Shown here: positions 19,021 through 27,342 of the stretch, piece after piece
Numbering within the stretch: the first letter of the stretch is position 1
How the letters are laid out: each line of letters opens with the position of its first letter
NCBI GenBank assembly: GCA_963785155.1
Contig: CAWAUB010000004.1
Coordinates: forward strand, 124,001 to 188,000
Length of the DNA stretch: 64,000 nucleotides
Origin: DASUSH01 sp963785155
GTDB lineage: Bacteria; Actinomycetota; Thermoleophilia; Solirubrobacterales; 70-9
Direction: 5' to 3'
Position numbers and translations under genes: made by a program
The notes under the pieces: model-generated
What the model was told of the DNA's origin: nothing
The model's input: the letters and a program-made list of their open reading frames with translations, nothing else
Databases searched by the model: none

Positions 19021-20045
19021 GGTCTGCCGAGGCGGTCCTTGAGGCTCTCGATCACCTCGACCGGCTCAGGGTCTTGCCCGCGGAGGCCCGCAAGGCAGAG
19101 CGAGACGAAGTCGCCGAGCATCACCGCCCAGAGCAGCCGCTCGGTGCGCGATTCGCCCTCCGTCTCGATCGTGTGCACCCCCTGCGCGTTCGGCGCGATC
19201 AGCTCAGCGGTCAGCTCGAAGCGGCTGCGGATGCGCGGATGGTGGTCGCGGTCGGTGAGGAAGATCGCGCTGAACGAACCGGCGCCGCCGTCCCCGGATC
19301 CCTGCCAGCCGACGATCTCGTTGTGGTCGAGCTCGGGCATCTCGTGGGCGAACGCCGGCCATTTGGCGTTCTCGTTCATCTGGCACTTCCAGCGGTAGGC
19401 GACCGGGGCGGTCAGGTCCGCTCCGCCGATCACCGGCACGCTGCCCTCGACCGCTGTCGCGATCTCCTCGGCGCGCTCCCAGAGCGCGTCCAGCTGCCCC
19501 TCCAGGTGCGCTGCCGCCGCGTCGATCTCCGTCCGGATCGACGGGGCGGCGCCGCAGAGGGCGGCGACCTCGGCCGCGACCGCAAAGGCGTAGCCGACCG
19601 CGGCGCGAGGCTGGAAGCCGGCCGGCAACCCGATCACCGGCACGCCGTCGCGGCGCGCCGCCTCGCCGATCGTCCCGCCTGTGGTCGCGACGATCCGCTG
19701 CGAGCCGAGGGCCTCGGCCGCCGCGTAGCACGCGACCGTCTCCTCGGTGTTGCCGGAGTAACTGGAGCAGAAGACCGCGCGGTCGGCCGGCGTCACCGAG
19801 GAAAGCCCGTACCCGCGGACGACATCGATCGCGAGGCTCTGGCGGTCGCCGAACGCCGCCGCCGCCAGGTCGCCGCCGATCGCCGAGCCGCCCATCCCGC
19901 AGACGACGAGGCCGGAGCACTCGACCGGCGAGAGCCCGGCGGAGTCGAAGCGCCAGAGCGCGTCGCGCAGGTGCTCCGGGAGCGCCTTCACGACGTCCGC
20001 CTGCCCGGTCGGGTCGACCGCCTTCAGCTTCTCGGCGATGCTCAC
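19017..20045 (-). CDS. Bifunctional phosphoglucose/phosphomannose isomerase (SIS domains)
   Basis: About 342 residues from a GTG at 20045 (VSIAEKLKAVDPTGQADVVK), which overlaps the upstream stop as GTGA. SIS-domain features are VVCGMGGSAIGGDLAAAAF, FCSSYSGNTEETVACY with catalytic Glu, and the C-terminal AHEMPELDHNEIVGW, typical of the actinobacterial/archaeal phosphoglucose/phosphomannose isomerase. It interconverts fructose-6-phosphate with glucose- or mannose-6-phosphate and so feeds the adjacent nucleotidyltransferase. Confidence 0.88.
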   Translation of the reverse strand: MSIAEKLKAVDPTGQADVVKALPEHLRDALWRFDSAGLSPVECSGLVVCGMGGSAIGGDLAAAAFGDRQSLAIDVVRGYGLSSVTPADRAVFCSSYSGNTEETVACYAAAEALGSQRIVATTGGTIGEAARRDGVPVIGLPAGFQPRAAVGYAFAVAAEVAALCGAAPSIRTEIDAAAAHLEGQLDALWERAEEIATAVEGSVPVIGGADLTAPVAYRWKCQMNENAKWPAFAHEMPELDHNEIVGWQGSGDGGAGSFSAIFLTDRDHHPRIRSRFELTAELIAPNAQGVHTIETEGESRTERLLWAVMLGDFVSLCLAGLRGQDPEPVEVIESLKDRLGRP

Positions 20046-21130
20046 GCGACCTCCTCGGCGGGCTCGATCCGGCTGCCGCTCTCGACGCGCGCACCCGGGT
20101 CGATCGCGGCGCCTTGGCCGATCACGCAATCCGGCTCGACGACCGCGCCGGCGCCGACGCGTACGTTCGGGGCGAGGATCGAGCCGCGAACCTCTGCGTC
20201 GGGGTCAAGCTCGCAGTTGCGGTGCAGGACGGCGCCCTCGACGGTCGCTCCCGCGCCGATCTCACAGCCGGGGCCGAGCGCCGCGCGCGGGCCGAGGGTC
20301 GCTCCACTCGCGACCGTCGTGCCGGACTCGATGAAGACCGAGCCGGCGAGAACGGCGCCGCCGTCGACCGAGGCGTCGGCGGCCACGTAGCGGCCATCGT
20401 CGTCGACCATCGCGCCGGGCTCCGTCTCGACGCGGCCCTCGAGGATGTCCCAGCTCGCCTGCAGGTAGCGATCGGGGGTACCGATGTCCATCCAATAGCC
20501 CTCGAGCCGCTGGGAATAGAGGCCGTTGCCGACGAGGCGGGGGAAGACCTCCCGCTCGATCGAGAACTCCTGGTCCGGCGGGATCATGTCGAGGACCGAG
20601 TGCTCCAGCACATAGGCGCCGGCGCTGATCTCGTCGGTGTCGATCTCGGCCGGATCGGGCTTCTCGAGAAACTCCCTGATCTCCCCGTCGTCCTTTCGCC
20701 GCACCAGGCCGTAGGCGGTCGGGTCGTCGACCGGATAGAGGGCGAGCGTGCCCGTCGCGCCGGACTCCTCGTGGCGGCGGATCAGGGCCGTCAGGTCGAG
20801 GTCGGTGAGGACGTCGCCGTTCAGGGCGAGGAAGCGATCCTCCAGGAACTCCTCGGCGAACTTGATCGCGCCGGCGGTGCCCCTCCGATCAGGCTCCTCG
20901 ACGTAGCGGAGCTTCGGCCCGCCCGGGATCTCGTCACCGAGGCCCTCGCGAATCCCGTGCGCAAGGAAGCCGATCGAAAGGATCACCTCGTCGACGCCGT
21001 GCCGCGCGAGCCAGTCGACCATGTAGCGGATGAACGGCCGGTCGACCAGCGGGATGATCGGCTTCGGTGCCGTCCGCGTCAGCGGGCGCAGGCGAGTCCC
21101 CTCGCCGCCGACGAGGACCAGCGCCTGCAT
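20042..21130 (-). CDS. Mannose-1-phosphate guanylyltransferase-like nucleotidyltransferase
   Basis: 362 residues from ATG at 21130. N-terminal LVLVGGEGTRLRPLTRTAPK, then FLALNGDVLTDLDLTALIRR and REFLEKPDPAEI, and GYWMDIGTPDRYLQASWDIL, which is characteristic of the GDP-mannose/glucose-1-phosphate group. The C-terminal ~110 residues form hexapeptide repeats of a left-handed beta-helix. Its ATG shares one base with the upstream dehydrogenase stop (TGATG). The neighbours (isomerase, UDP-sugar dehydrogenase, LCP ligase) indicate production of an activated sugar for an envelope polymer. Confidence 0.85.
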   Translation of the reverse strand: MQALVLVGGEGTRLRPLTRTAPKPIIPLVDRPFIRYMVDWLARHGVDEVILSIGFLAHGIREGLGDEIPGGPKLRYVEEPDRRGTAGAIKFAEEFLEDRFLALNGDVLTDLDLTALIRRHEESGATGTLALYPVDDPTAYGLVRRKDDGEIREFLEKPDPAEIDTDEISAGAYVLEHSVLDMIPPDQEFSIEREVFPRLVGNGLYSQRLEGYWMDIGTPDRYLQASWDILEGRVETEPGAMVDDDGRYVAADASVDGGAVLAGSVFIESGTTVASGATLGPRAALGPGCEIGAGATVEGAVLHRNCELDPDAEVRGSILAPNVRVGAGAVVEPDCVIGQGAAIDPGARVESGSRIEPAEEVA

Positions 21131-22422
21131 CAGCCTCGGCCGATCCCCTCGTAGGTGAAGCCGGCGGCGCGCAGCGCCTCCGGGTCCAGGAAGTTTCGTC
21201 CGTCGATGACCAGGGGATTCGCCATCTCGCCCGCGATCGCCTTCCAGTCGAGCTCCGCGAACTCGGGCCACTCCGTGACGAGGATCGCCGCGTCGGCGCC
21301 GCGCAGGGCGTCCTCGGCGGAATCGGCGAACTCGACATTTGGAAGCAGGTCGCGGGCTCGGTCCTCGGCAACCGGGTCGTAGCCACTGACCGCGGCGCCT
21401 TCGCCCTGAAGCCGGGCCGAGAGAACGAGACTCGAGGCCTCGCGCATGTCGTCGGTGTCGGGCTTGAAAGCGAGCCCGAGCAGCGCGACCTTCCGGCCGA
21501 CGAGCGAGCCGAGGTGCTTCTCGAGCTTGCCGATCACGCGCCGCTTCTGCAGCTCGTTGACCTCGATCACCGAGTTGAGCAGCTGGAAGTGGTAGCCGGT
21601 GTTGCCGGCGAGCTGCTTGAGGGCGGAGACGTCCTTCGGGAAGCATGAGCCCCCGTAGCCGATGCCCGCGCGCAGGAAGCTCGGCCCGATGCGCTCGTCG
21701 AGGCCCATGCCGCGGGCGACCTCGGCGACGTCGGCACCGACCTCCTCGGAGACGTTGGCGATCTCGTTGATGAAACTGATCTTGGTCGCCAGGAAGGCGT
21801 TCGAGGCGAGCTTGATCATCTCCGCGCTCGCGACGTCGGTGCGGACCAGTTCGCCGCCCAGCGGCTCGTAGGCTCCGGCGATGGCGTCGGCGGCCCACTC
21901 GCTGCCCTCGTCGGCTCCGACGACGACACGGTCGGGATGCATGAAGTCGGCGACCGCCGTCCCCTCCTTGAGGAACTCGGGGCAGGAGACGTAGGCGAGG
22001 TCGGGCACGTCCCGCTTGATCGTCCGCCCGGTGCCGGAGGGCACGGTGCTCTTCATCACCAGCGCGTGTTCGCCGTCGGCGCGCATCTCCGCCACGACCG
22101 CCTGCACCCGCGAGAGGTCCGCATCGCCGGAGTAGGTCGGCGGCGTGTCGACGCAGCAGAACAGCAGTCGCGCGGCGTCCATCACCTCGCCGATCTCGGT
22201 CGTCCAGTGAAGGCGGTCGGAGTTCTTCTCGAGCAGCTCGGGGAGGCCCGGCTCGTGGATCGTGATCTCGCCGCGGCCGAGCGCGTCGATCTTCGCCGCG
22301 TCGATATCGATCGCGTGCACCTCGTGGCCGAGCTCGGCGAAGCAGGCCGCGGTGACGAGACCGACCCAGCCGACGCCGACGACGCCGATCGGCTCCTTCT
22401 GAGGATCCTCAGGGGCGCTCAT
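21130..22422 (-). CDS. UDP-glucose 6-dehydrogenase family protein
   Basis: 430 residues with the NAD-binding GVVGVGWVGLVTAACFAELG, substrate segment SCPEFLKEGTAVADFMHPDR, the catalytic motif GIGYGGSCFPKDV with nucleophilic Cys near residue 265, and LGLAFKPDTDDMREASS. It oxidises UDP-glucose, or a related UDP-sugar, to the uronate. It lies 13 bases downstream of the LCP gene and overlaps the nucleotidyltransferase. Assignment as Ugd is likely, but UDP-ManNAc-type dehydrogenases share these motifs. Confidence 0.88.
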   Translation of the reverse strand: MSAPEDPQKEPIGVVGVGWVGLVTAACFAELGHEVHAIDIDAAKIDALGRGEITIHEPGLPELLEKNSDRLHWTTEIGEVMDAARLLFCCVDTPPTYSGDADLSRVQAVVAEMRADGEHALVMKSTVPSGTGRTIKRDVPDLAYVSCPEFLKEGTAVADFMHPDRVVVGADEGSEWAADAIAGAYEPLGGELVRTDVASAEMIKLASNAFLATKISFINEIANVSEEVGADVAEVARGMGLDERIGPSFLRAGIGYGGSCFPKDVSALKQLAGNTGYHFQLLNSVIEVNELQKRRVIGKLEKHLGSLVGRKVALLGLAFKPDTDDMREASSLVLSARLQGEGAAVSGYDPVAEDRARDLLPNVEFADSAEDALRGADAAILVTEWPEFAELDWKAIAGEMANPLVIDGRNFLDPEALRAAGFTYEGIGRG

Positions 22423-22435
22423 GGAGGCGAGGAGC

Positions 22436-23833
22436 CTACTGCTCGGGCGAGTAGGCCTTCATCGACTCCGCGACACCGAGCATCTCTTCCTCGCTGAGGG
22501 TGCCGGTGAGCGTGTTCGAGACCCAGTAGGACCCCTGCGGGGTCTTGAAGCCGACGACCTGGAGGCGGTCGCCCTCGTAGAAGAGGAGGTACTTGCGATC
22601 GCCGATCTGCCGCGTCTCGCTCGGGTTGTCGAGGATCGGGGGGTCCTCCCACTTCGTGCCCATCACGCCGTAGTACTCGGGCACGCCGAACTGGCCGCCG
22701 AGCGAAAAGACGAGTTTGTAGGCCGGGAAGTGCTCGCCGTCGTAGGTGTCGATCTGGTACGCGCGGGACTGATCGGTGTACTGCGAGCCGGCCTTCAGCT
22801 GGGTCGGGGCGTAGACGGGGAAGCGGAGCTTGCCGTCGAAGTCGAGGCCGTAGCGCTGGGCCGCGTCGGATGCGTCGATCAGGTTGGCGTCGGGTGCGGG
22901 TGCCCCGCCGCCGGAATCGCCACCAGAGTCGCCTCCTCCGGAGCCGCCGCCGCCGGAATCGCCGCCCTCTCCTCCGCCGGAGTCGCCGCCGCCGTCACCT
23001 CCGTCATCACCGTCGTCGTCGCTCTCGCTCGGCGCCGCCTGCTCCGTGGGCGCCGGCTTCTCGCCGAGGAACTGCTGCACCGCCGCCTTGATCTGCTCGC
23101 TCGACGCGGTCACGTAGGCGGACTCGGGACCGCCGATGTCGCCCTGGAACTCGATCCGGCGGATCGGCGCGTCGCGCAGCTCGACGAACAGCTTCAGCGT
23201 GTCCAGCATCGCGATCGGGTCATCGACGTCGGAGGTCGTGTACTTGGTGAAGATGTCGATGAACTCCTTGCGCTTCGTGAAGAGGCGCGCGGGCGGGACC
23301 TTCTGGCGCGCCTCGCGCAGGAACGACTGCTGGCGGGCGGCGCGGACGAGATCGTTGTCGTCGTGGCGGTAGCGGACGTACTGGAGCGCCTTGAACCCGC
23401 AGAGCTGCTGGTAGCCGGCGTCGATGTCGATCTCCGAGTAGAGCTCTTCGCCGAAGAGGCCCTCGTTCGAGTGGAAGTACTTGCGATCCACGTCGACGAA
23501 TACGCACTCGATCGCGTTCACCGCCTCCGCGAAGCCGGCGAAGTCGATGTTGACGACGTGGTTGATATCGAGGCCGGTGAGCTGGTTGACGACCTCCGTC
23601 GTCAGCTTCGGCCCGCCGACCGTGTAGGCCTCGTTCAGCTTGCCGATCCCGTAGCCGGGGATGTTGACGCGAAGGTCGCGGGGCAGGGAGAGCAGCGAGA
23701 GGACGTTCTTGTCGGCGTCCAGGCGGAGCAGCATCGTCGTGTCCGAGCGCCCCTTCTCCTCGATCTCCGGGCGGATGTCCGAGCCGAGGATGAGCACGGT
23801 CTGCGGATCTCCGCCTTCGACGGTGTCGAGCAC
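22436..23833 (-). CDS. LytR-CpsA-Psr (LCP) family cell-wall glycopolymer ligase, catalytic part
   Basis: 465 residues. The LCP domain (about residues 10-180) shows VLILGSDIRPEIEEKGRSDT, LSLPRDLRVNIPGYGIGKLN and YVRYRHDDNDLVRAARQQ, with the conserved Arg and Asp residues. A Gly/Ser/Asp-rich spacer (about 265-315) and a C-terminal extracellular domain follow. LCP enzymes transfer teichoic acid, arabinogalactan or capsule chains from undecaprenyl phosphate to peptidoglycan. The membrane anchor lies upstream in another frame (see 23834-24878). It stands first in the sugar-nucleotide cluster, fitting a glycopolymer assembly role. Confidence 0.85.
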   Translation of the reverse strand: MLDTVEGGDPQTVLILGSDIRPEIEEKGRSDTTMLLRLDADKNVLSLLSLPRDLRVNIPGYGIGKLNEAYTVGGPKLTTEVVNQLTGLDINHVVNIDFAGFAEAVNAIECVFVDVDRKYFHSNEGLFGEELYSEIDIDAGYQQLCGFKALQYVRYRHDDNDLVRAARQQSFLREARQKVPPARLFTKRKEFIDIFTKYTTSDVDDPIAMLDTLKLFVELRDAPIRRIEFQGDIGGPESAYVTASSEQIKAAVQQFLGEKPAPTEQAAPSESDDDGDDGGDGGGDSGGGEGGDSGGGGSGGGDSGGDSGGGAPAPDANLIDASDAAQRYGLDFDGKLRFPVYAPTQLKAGSQYTDQSRAYQIDTYDGEHFPAYKLVFSLGGQFGVPEYYGVMGTKWEDPPILDNPSETRQIGDRKYLLFYEGDRLQVVGFKTPQGSYWVSNTLTGTLSEEEMLGVAESMKAYSPEQ

Positions 23834-24878
23834 GTCCTCGACAGGCCGGGAGCCCGCCCAGCCCCTCGGCGATGTCCGTCAGGTAGAGGAGGAAGGTGGC
23901 GGCCGTCGCGGTCGCCATCGAGACGATGATGATGAATGAGGCGGCGATGAAGCGCGGCCAGAGGCCGGCCCGAGGGGGCTTCTTGTCGTCGCTCAGCTCG
24001 TCTTCGTCCGACTTCGCGGGGACCTTGACGGGCGGGGAGGGCGCGATGACGGTTACGGGTTCGGCGTTTCTCCTCCTGGCCGGTTCCTCCTCGGCTCGGG
24101 CTTCACTTCCGGAGCGTGGCCTTCTCCGGATCTGACATGACTTCCGGTGCCTCGCTGGCTTCGCCAGTTTCCTCGCCGGGAAGATCCCTCGGAGACATCA
24201 CTGCCGACCGCCTCCTCCGCTTCGCGTCCGGGGCGGCCGGTTCGGGGTTGGGCTCGCCTCAGGTTCGCTCGGCGACGGCTTCGTCCTCGCCCGTCTCATC
24301 GGCGGCCGGCTCGTCTTCGTTGGGCTTGTCGGGGACGACCGCGTCTTCTTCGCCGGTCTCGGCCGGGGCGGCGGCTCCTTCCCTCGGGGGGCCTACGGCG
24401 ACGAGCTCGTAGCTCTCGCCGGTCGCGGGCTCCTCCCATTCGCCAGTCTCGTCGGCGACGGGCTCCTCTTCGCCGGTCTCGCCCGATGGCGGTGCGCCGG
24501 GCGCGTGCGGCTCCTCGATCGGCTCGGCGGGCTCGTCCTCGGGCGGCTCCTCGACCGGCGGCGGCTCCTCCGCCGGGTCCTCGGGCGCCTCGTCCTCGAG
24601 CGCGAACTCGTCGGTGATGCCGGCGCCTATCTCCTCGCCGGCCTGTCATCGGGCTCCTCTTCGCCGGCAGCGTCTGTGGGGTCAGACCCGCCGGACTCTG
24701 TGGGGTCAGACCCCTGTCGGCTACGCGGGCTCAGGCGTTTCGTCCGGGCTCGGGTCAGACCCCGCTTCTTCTCTTCCCGGCGGCCGGCCCAGGTTGCGGG
24801 AGGCGGCAGCTCGCTCTCGTCGTCGTCGCGCGGATCCTCGTGGTCCTCGTCGTCGGGCGGGCGCTGCTCGCTCATCAT
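23834..24878 (-). CDS. N-terminal part of the LCP gene: acidic/Pro-rich leader and membrane anchor, several frame breaks
   Basis: ATG at 24878 (MMSEQRPPDDEDHEDPRDDD) overlaps the upstream M20 gene as ATGA. An acidic, Pro-rich, apparently disordered region follows through at least three frame changes (ALEDEAPEDPAEEPPPVEEP, GETGEEEPVADETGEWEEP, SPPVKVPAKSDEDELSDD). The anchor helix (FIAASFIIIVSMATATAATF) continues to DIAEGLGG, where a +1 break near 23838 joins the catalytic part. Repeats of two families lie in this leader. I infer one long LCP gene (~810 residues) damaged by indels, but a separate small acidic protein at 24627-24878 cannot be excluded. Confidence 0.5.
24213..24232. repeat. 20-bp dispersed repeat, copy B
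   Basis: Identical to the core at 17853-17872 (TCCTCCGCTTCGCGTCCGGG). It lies in the acidic leader of the LCP gene and again encodes PDAKRR on the minus strand. Confidence 0.6.
24675..24763. repeat. Three GGGTCAGACCC palindromes within the LCP leader
   Basis: TGTGGGGTCAGACCC occurs at 24675 and again exactly 24 bases later at 24699; CGGGTCAGACCCC follows at 24751. The same palindromic core with central T occurs in prmC at 42863-42895. On the minus strand the first two encode Gly-Ser-Asp-Pro-Thr in the disordered leader. Confidence 0.65.
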
Positions 24879-26023
24879 CCGGCTCCGTTTCCGTCGAGCC
24901 AGCTCGGCAGCTTGCGGATGAAGTCGGTGAGCGTGCGGCGGTAGCTCGCGAGCGAGGTGACGGAGACCCACTCGTCGGGCCCGTGGTGACCGGCGCCGAC
25001 CGGGCCGAACTCGACCGCTGGGATCCCGGCGCGCAGGAAGGAGACGGCGTCGGAGGCGCCGTCGCGGCCGATGCTCATCACCTCGCCGTTCGCGTGCGGC
25101 GCCGCGGCGTCGCAGAGGGAGCGCACGTACACCGACTCACGGTCGACCAGCGCCGGGGGCCGGCGGAAGGTCGAGACCACCTTGGAATCGCGCAGCTCAG
25201 CCACCTCCGCGACGATGCGATCTGGGTCCTGCTCCGGCAGATGTCGGATGTCGACGTCGATGACGCAAGTGTCGGGAACCTTGTTCAGGGCGTCGCCCCC
25301 CCAGATGCGGCCGAGGTTGATCGAGGGGCGGTCGAAGAGCTCGGAGCTCTCAGCCGCGAACGGTAGCGTTTCGATGCTCCGGAAAGTTTCGAAAGCCTTG
25401 AGAATCGCGTTGTCGCCCAGCCACGGCGTGGCCCCGTGCGCCGCGCGGCCGCTGACCTCGAGCCGAATCGCGATCACGCCCTTCGCGGCGACCCCGATAT
25501 GCATGTCGGTCGGCTCTCCTGTGATCGCGAAGTCGCCGATGAATCCCTGGTCGACGAGTTGGTCCGAGCCGCGGTCAACCTCCTCCTCCGACTCCTCGTC
25601 GGGCACGAAGGCGAGCCGGACCCGGACCTCCTGCTCGTCCGCGAGGTCGTGGAGCACGAGCATCATCGCGGCGACCGCGCCCTTCATGTCATAGGCGCCG
25701 CGGCCGATCAGCTTGTCGCCCTCCACCCGCGGATCGAACTGCCCGTCCCGGCCCGGGACCACGTCCAGGTGGCCGTGCAGCAGGACGGTCGGCCCGTCCT
25801 TCGGGCCCACCTCGGCGTACGCGACCGGGAGGTCACGGACGGCGACCTCGCGCGCCTCGATGTCGCGCGCCTCCAGCCAGCCCTTGACGAAGCCGGCGGC
25901 GAGCTTGATCCCCTCCGGCTCCGAGGAGTCGTAAGCGATCAGCTTCTCTGCGAGTACCTGCTCATCCACGAGCGGGAGAGGGTATCCGCGGGGAGAATCC
26001 ACCCCGCTTGGACGCTTAACCAC
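24875..26023 (-). CDS. M20-family metallo-hydrolase (ArgE/DapE/ACY1-like)
   Basis: 382 residues. Metal ligands and catalytic motifs are in place: LLHGHLDVVPGRDGQ, GRGAYDMKGAVAAMML, PDEESEEE, and near the C-terminus EFGPVGAGHHGPDEWVSV. The dimerisation domain carries RAAHGATPWLGDNAI. These enzymes deacylate N-acyl amino acids (acetylornithine, succinyl-diaminopimelate) or cleave small peptides; the substrate cannot be told from the motifs, and no arginine or lysine genes adjoin. It starts the minus-strand cluster that runs into the LCP gene. Confidence 0.85.
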   Translation of the reverse strand: MVKRPSGVDSPRGYPLPLVDEQVLAEKLIAYDSSEPEGIKLAAGFVKGWLEARDIEAREVAVRDLPVAYAEVGPKDGPTVLLHGHLDVVPGRDGQFDPRVEGDKLIGRGAYDMKGAVAAMMLVLHDLADEQEVRVRLAFVPDEESEEEVDRGSDQLVDQGFIGDFAITGEPTDMHIGVAAKGVIAIRLEVSGRAAHGATPWLGDNAILKAFETFRSIETLPFAAESSELFDRPSINLGRIWGGDALNKVPDTCVIDVDIRHLPEQDPDRIVAEVAELRDSKVVSTFRRPPALVDRESVYVRSLCDAAAPHANGEVMSIGRDGASDAVSFLRAGIPAVEFGPVGAGHHGPDEWVSVTSLASYRRTLTDFIRKLPSWLDGNGAG

Positions 26024-26026
26024 ACG

Positions 26027-26932
26027 ATGGTGTGGTCAGACGTCCAAGCGCTGGCGGGATCGGTGTGGGAGCTCGCTCGACGCCAGCATGGGGTGGTCGC
26101 CCTGTGGCAGCTTCTCGAACTCGGCCTGAGCCGGCGGGCGATCGAACATCGGATCGCGAAGGGGCGCCTACACCCCGTCTACCGAGGGGTGTACGCGGTC
26201 GGGAGACCCGAGCTCACTCGTGACGGACGTTGGATGGCCGCGGTACTTGCCTGTGGGGCCGGCGCCGCCCTCAGCTGGCGCAGCGCCGGCGCCGCGATGC
26301 GCATCGTGCGAGAACGCCCCGGGCTGGTCGAAGTCACCGTCCCCATGCACCGACGACCCCGCGTGAAGGGCATAACGATTCATCGTTGCCAGCTGGGCGC
26401 AGGCGACCTTGGCTCGGTGAGAGGCATCCCCATCACGAGCCCCACCAAGACCCTGCTCGACCTCGCGACGAGCGTCTCCATGGATGAGCTCGAGGAGGCC
26501 GTCAACGAAGCGGACGCGCTCGAGCTCGTCCGAGTCGAGCAGCTCAGGGAGGACTTAGATCGGCGAGCCGGCCAGCGTGGCGTGCGGACCCTGCGCACAC
26601 TCCTCGACCGCCACACATTCCGCATCTCCGAGTCTGAGCTCGAGCGACGGTTCCTTCGACTGATTCGCGGAGCGGGCCTACCGCTGCCGGATACCCAGGT
26701 GGAGCTCGCCGGTCGTGTGGACTTTCATTGGCATGAGCTGGGCCTCGTTGTGGAGACCGATGGCTGGCGGTACCACAGGACTCCAGCGCGGCAAGCGAAC
26801 GACAACCGGCGGATGCAGGCGCACGCCGCGGCGGGCCGAACGGCCGTCCGCATCAGTCACTTCGAGATTCGCTACGACGCGCCGCGGGTCGAGGCGACCC
26901 TCGCCAGGACCGTCGAGCGTCTCGGCCGCTAG
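26027..26932 (+). CDS. AbiEi-like winged-helix plus DUF559 (Vsr-like) protein
   Basis: 301 residues from ATG at 26027. The N-terminus (VVALWQLLELGLSRRAIEHR, GRLHPVYRGVYAVGR) matches the winged-helix domain of AbiEi-type antitoxin proteins. The C-terminus (GRVDFHWHELGLVVETDGWR and YH) matches DUF559, a PD-(D/E)xK nuclease-like fold with Asp, Glu and Asp of the metal site present. Such proteins are abundant and often solitary in soil actinobacteria. No cognate AbiEii nucleotidyltransferase gene is adjacent, so a toxin-antitoxin role is unproven. Its stop overlaps the atpC stop by four bases. Confidence 0.75.
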   Translation: MVWSDVQALAGSVWELARRQHGVVALWQLLELGLSRRAIEHRIAKGRLHPVYRGVYAVGRPELTRDGRWMAAVLACGAGAALSWRSAGAAMRIVRERPGLVEVTVPMHRRPRVKGITIHRCQLGAGDLGSVRGIPITSPTKTLLDLATSVSMDELEEAVNEADALELVRVEQLREDLDRRAGQRGVRTLRTLLDRHTFRISESELERRFLRLIRGAGLPLPDTQVELAGRVDFHWHELGLVVETDGWRYHRTPARQANDNRRMQAHAAAGRTAVRISHFEIRYDAPRVEATLARTVERLGR

Positions 26933-27342
26933 CCCTCGGCGATGCTCAGGAAGGCTTCGGCGCGGGCGCGTTCGCGCTCGGCCTGGTCGGCGGCGGCGCT
27001 GCCCTCCTCGGCGTCCTTCAGGCGGTCCTCGGCCTCGGAGAGCTTGTCCTTCAGCTCGCTGGTGTCCAGGTCGTCCGGGGAGACGGCCTCGGAGACGAGC
27101 ACGGTGGCGCGGTTCGCGAAGACCTGGAGCCAGCCCTCGGCGGCCGCGTAGGTCTCGACCTCGCTGTCCGACTTGTGGAGCCGCAGCTCCGAGGGGACGA
27201 GGCGGGCGAGCACCGGCACGTGGCGGGCGAGGATGCCGATCTCGCCGGTCTGGGTCTTCGTCGAGAGCTGCTCGAGCTCGCCGTCGAAGACCTCGCCCTC
27301 AGGGGTGAGGACACGCGCGTGGAGCTTGTGCTCCTCGGCCAT
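26929..27342 (-). CDS. atpC: F1 ATP synthase epsilon subunit
   Basis: 137 residues from ATG at 27342, with an AAGGA just upstream. The beta-sandwich shows HARVLTPEGEVFDGELEQLS, QTGEIGILARHVPVLARLVP and a C-terminal helical hairpin (LKDKLSEAEDRLKDAEEGSA). Epsilon couples gamma rotation to the c-ring and inhibits hydrolysis. In the given sequence atpC is in the same open frame as atpD, giving an apparent 642-residue fusion; see atpD for why this is probably an indel. Confidence 0.9.
   Translation of the reverse strand: MAEEHKLHARVLTPEGEVFDGELEQLSTKTQTGEIGILARHVPVLARLVPSELRLHKSDSEVETYAAAEGWLQVFANRATVLVSEAVSPDDLDTSELKDKLSEAEDRLKDAEEGSAAADQAERERARAEAFLSIAEG

Noticed and set aside
24675..24713. 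CRISPR-like direct repeats (24-base period)
   Set aside because: Only two tightly spaced copies inside a coding leader, no spacer of usual length and no cas genes; better explained by dispersed palindromes.
26027..26932. Type IV toxin-antitoxin pair
   Set aside because: Only the AbiEi-like half is present; neighbours are ATP synthase and M20 hydrolase genes.
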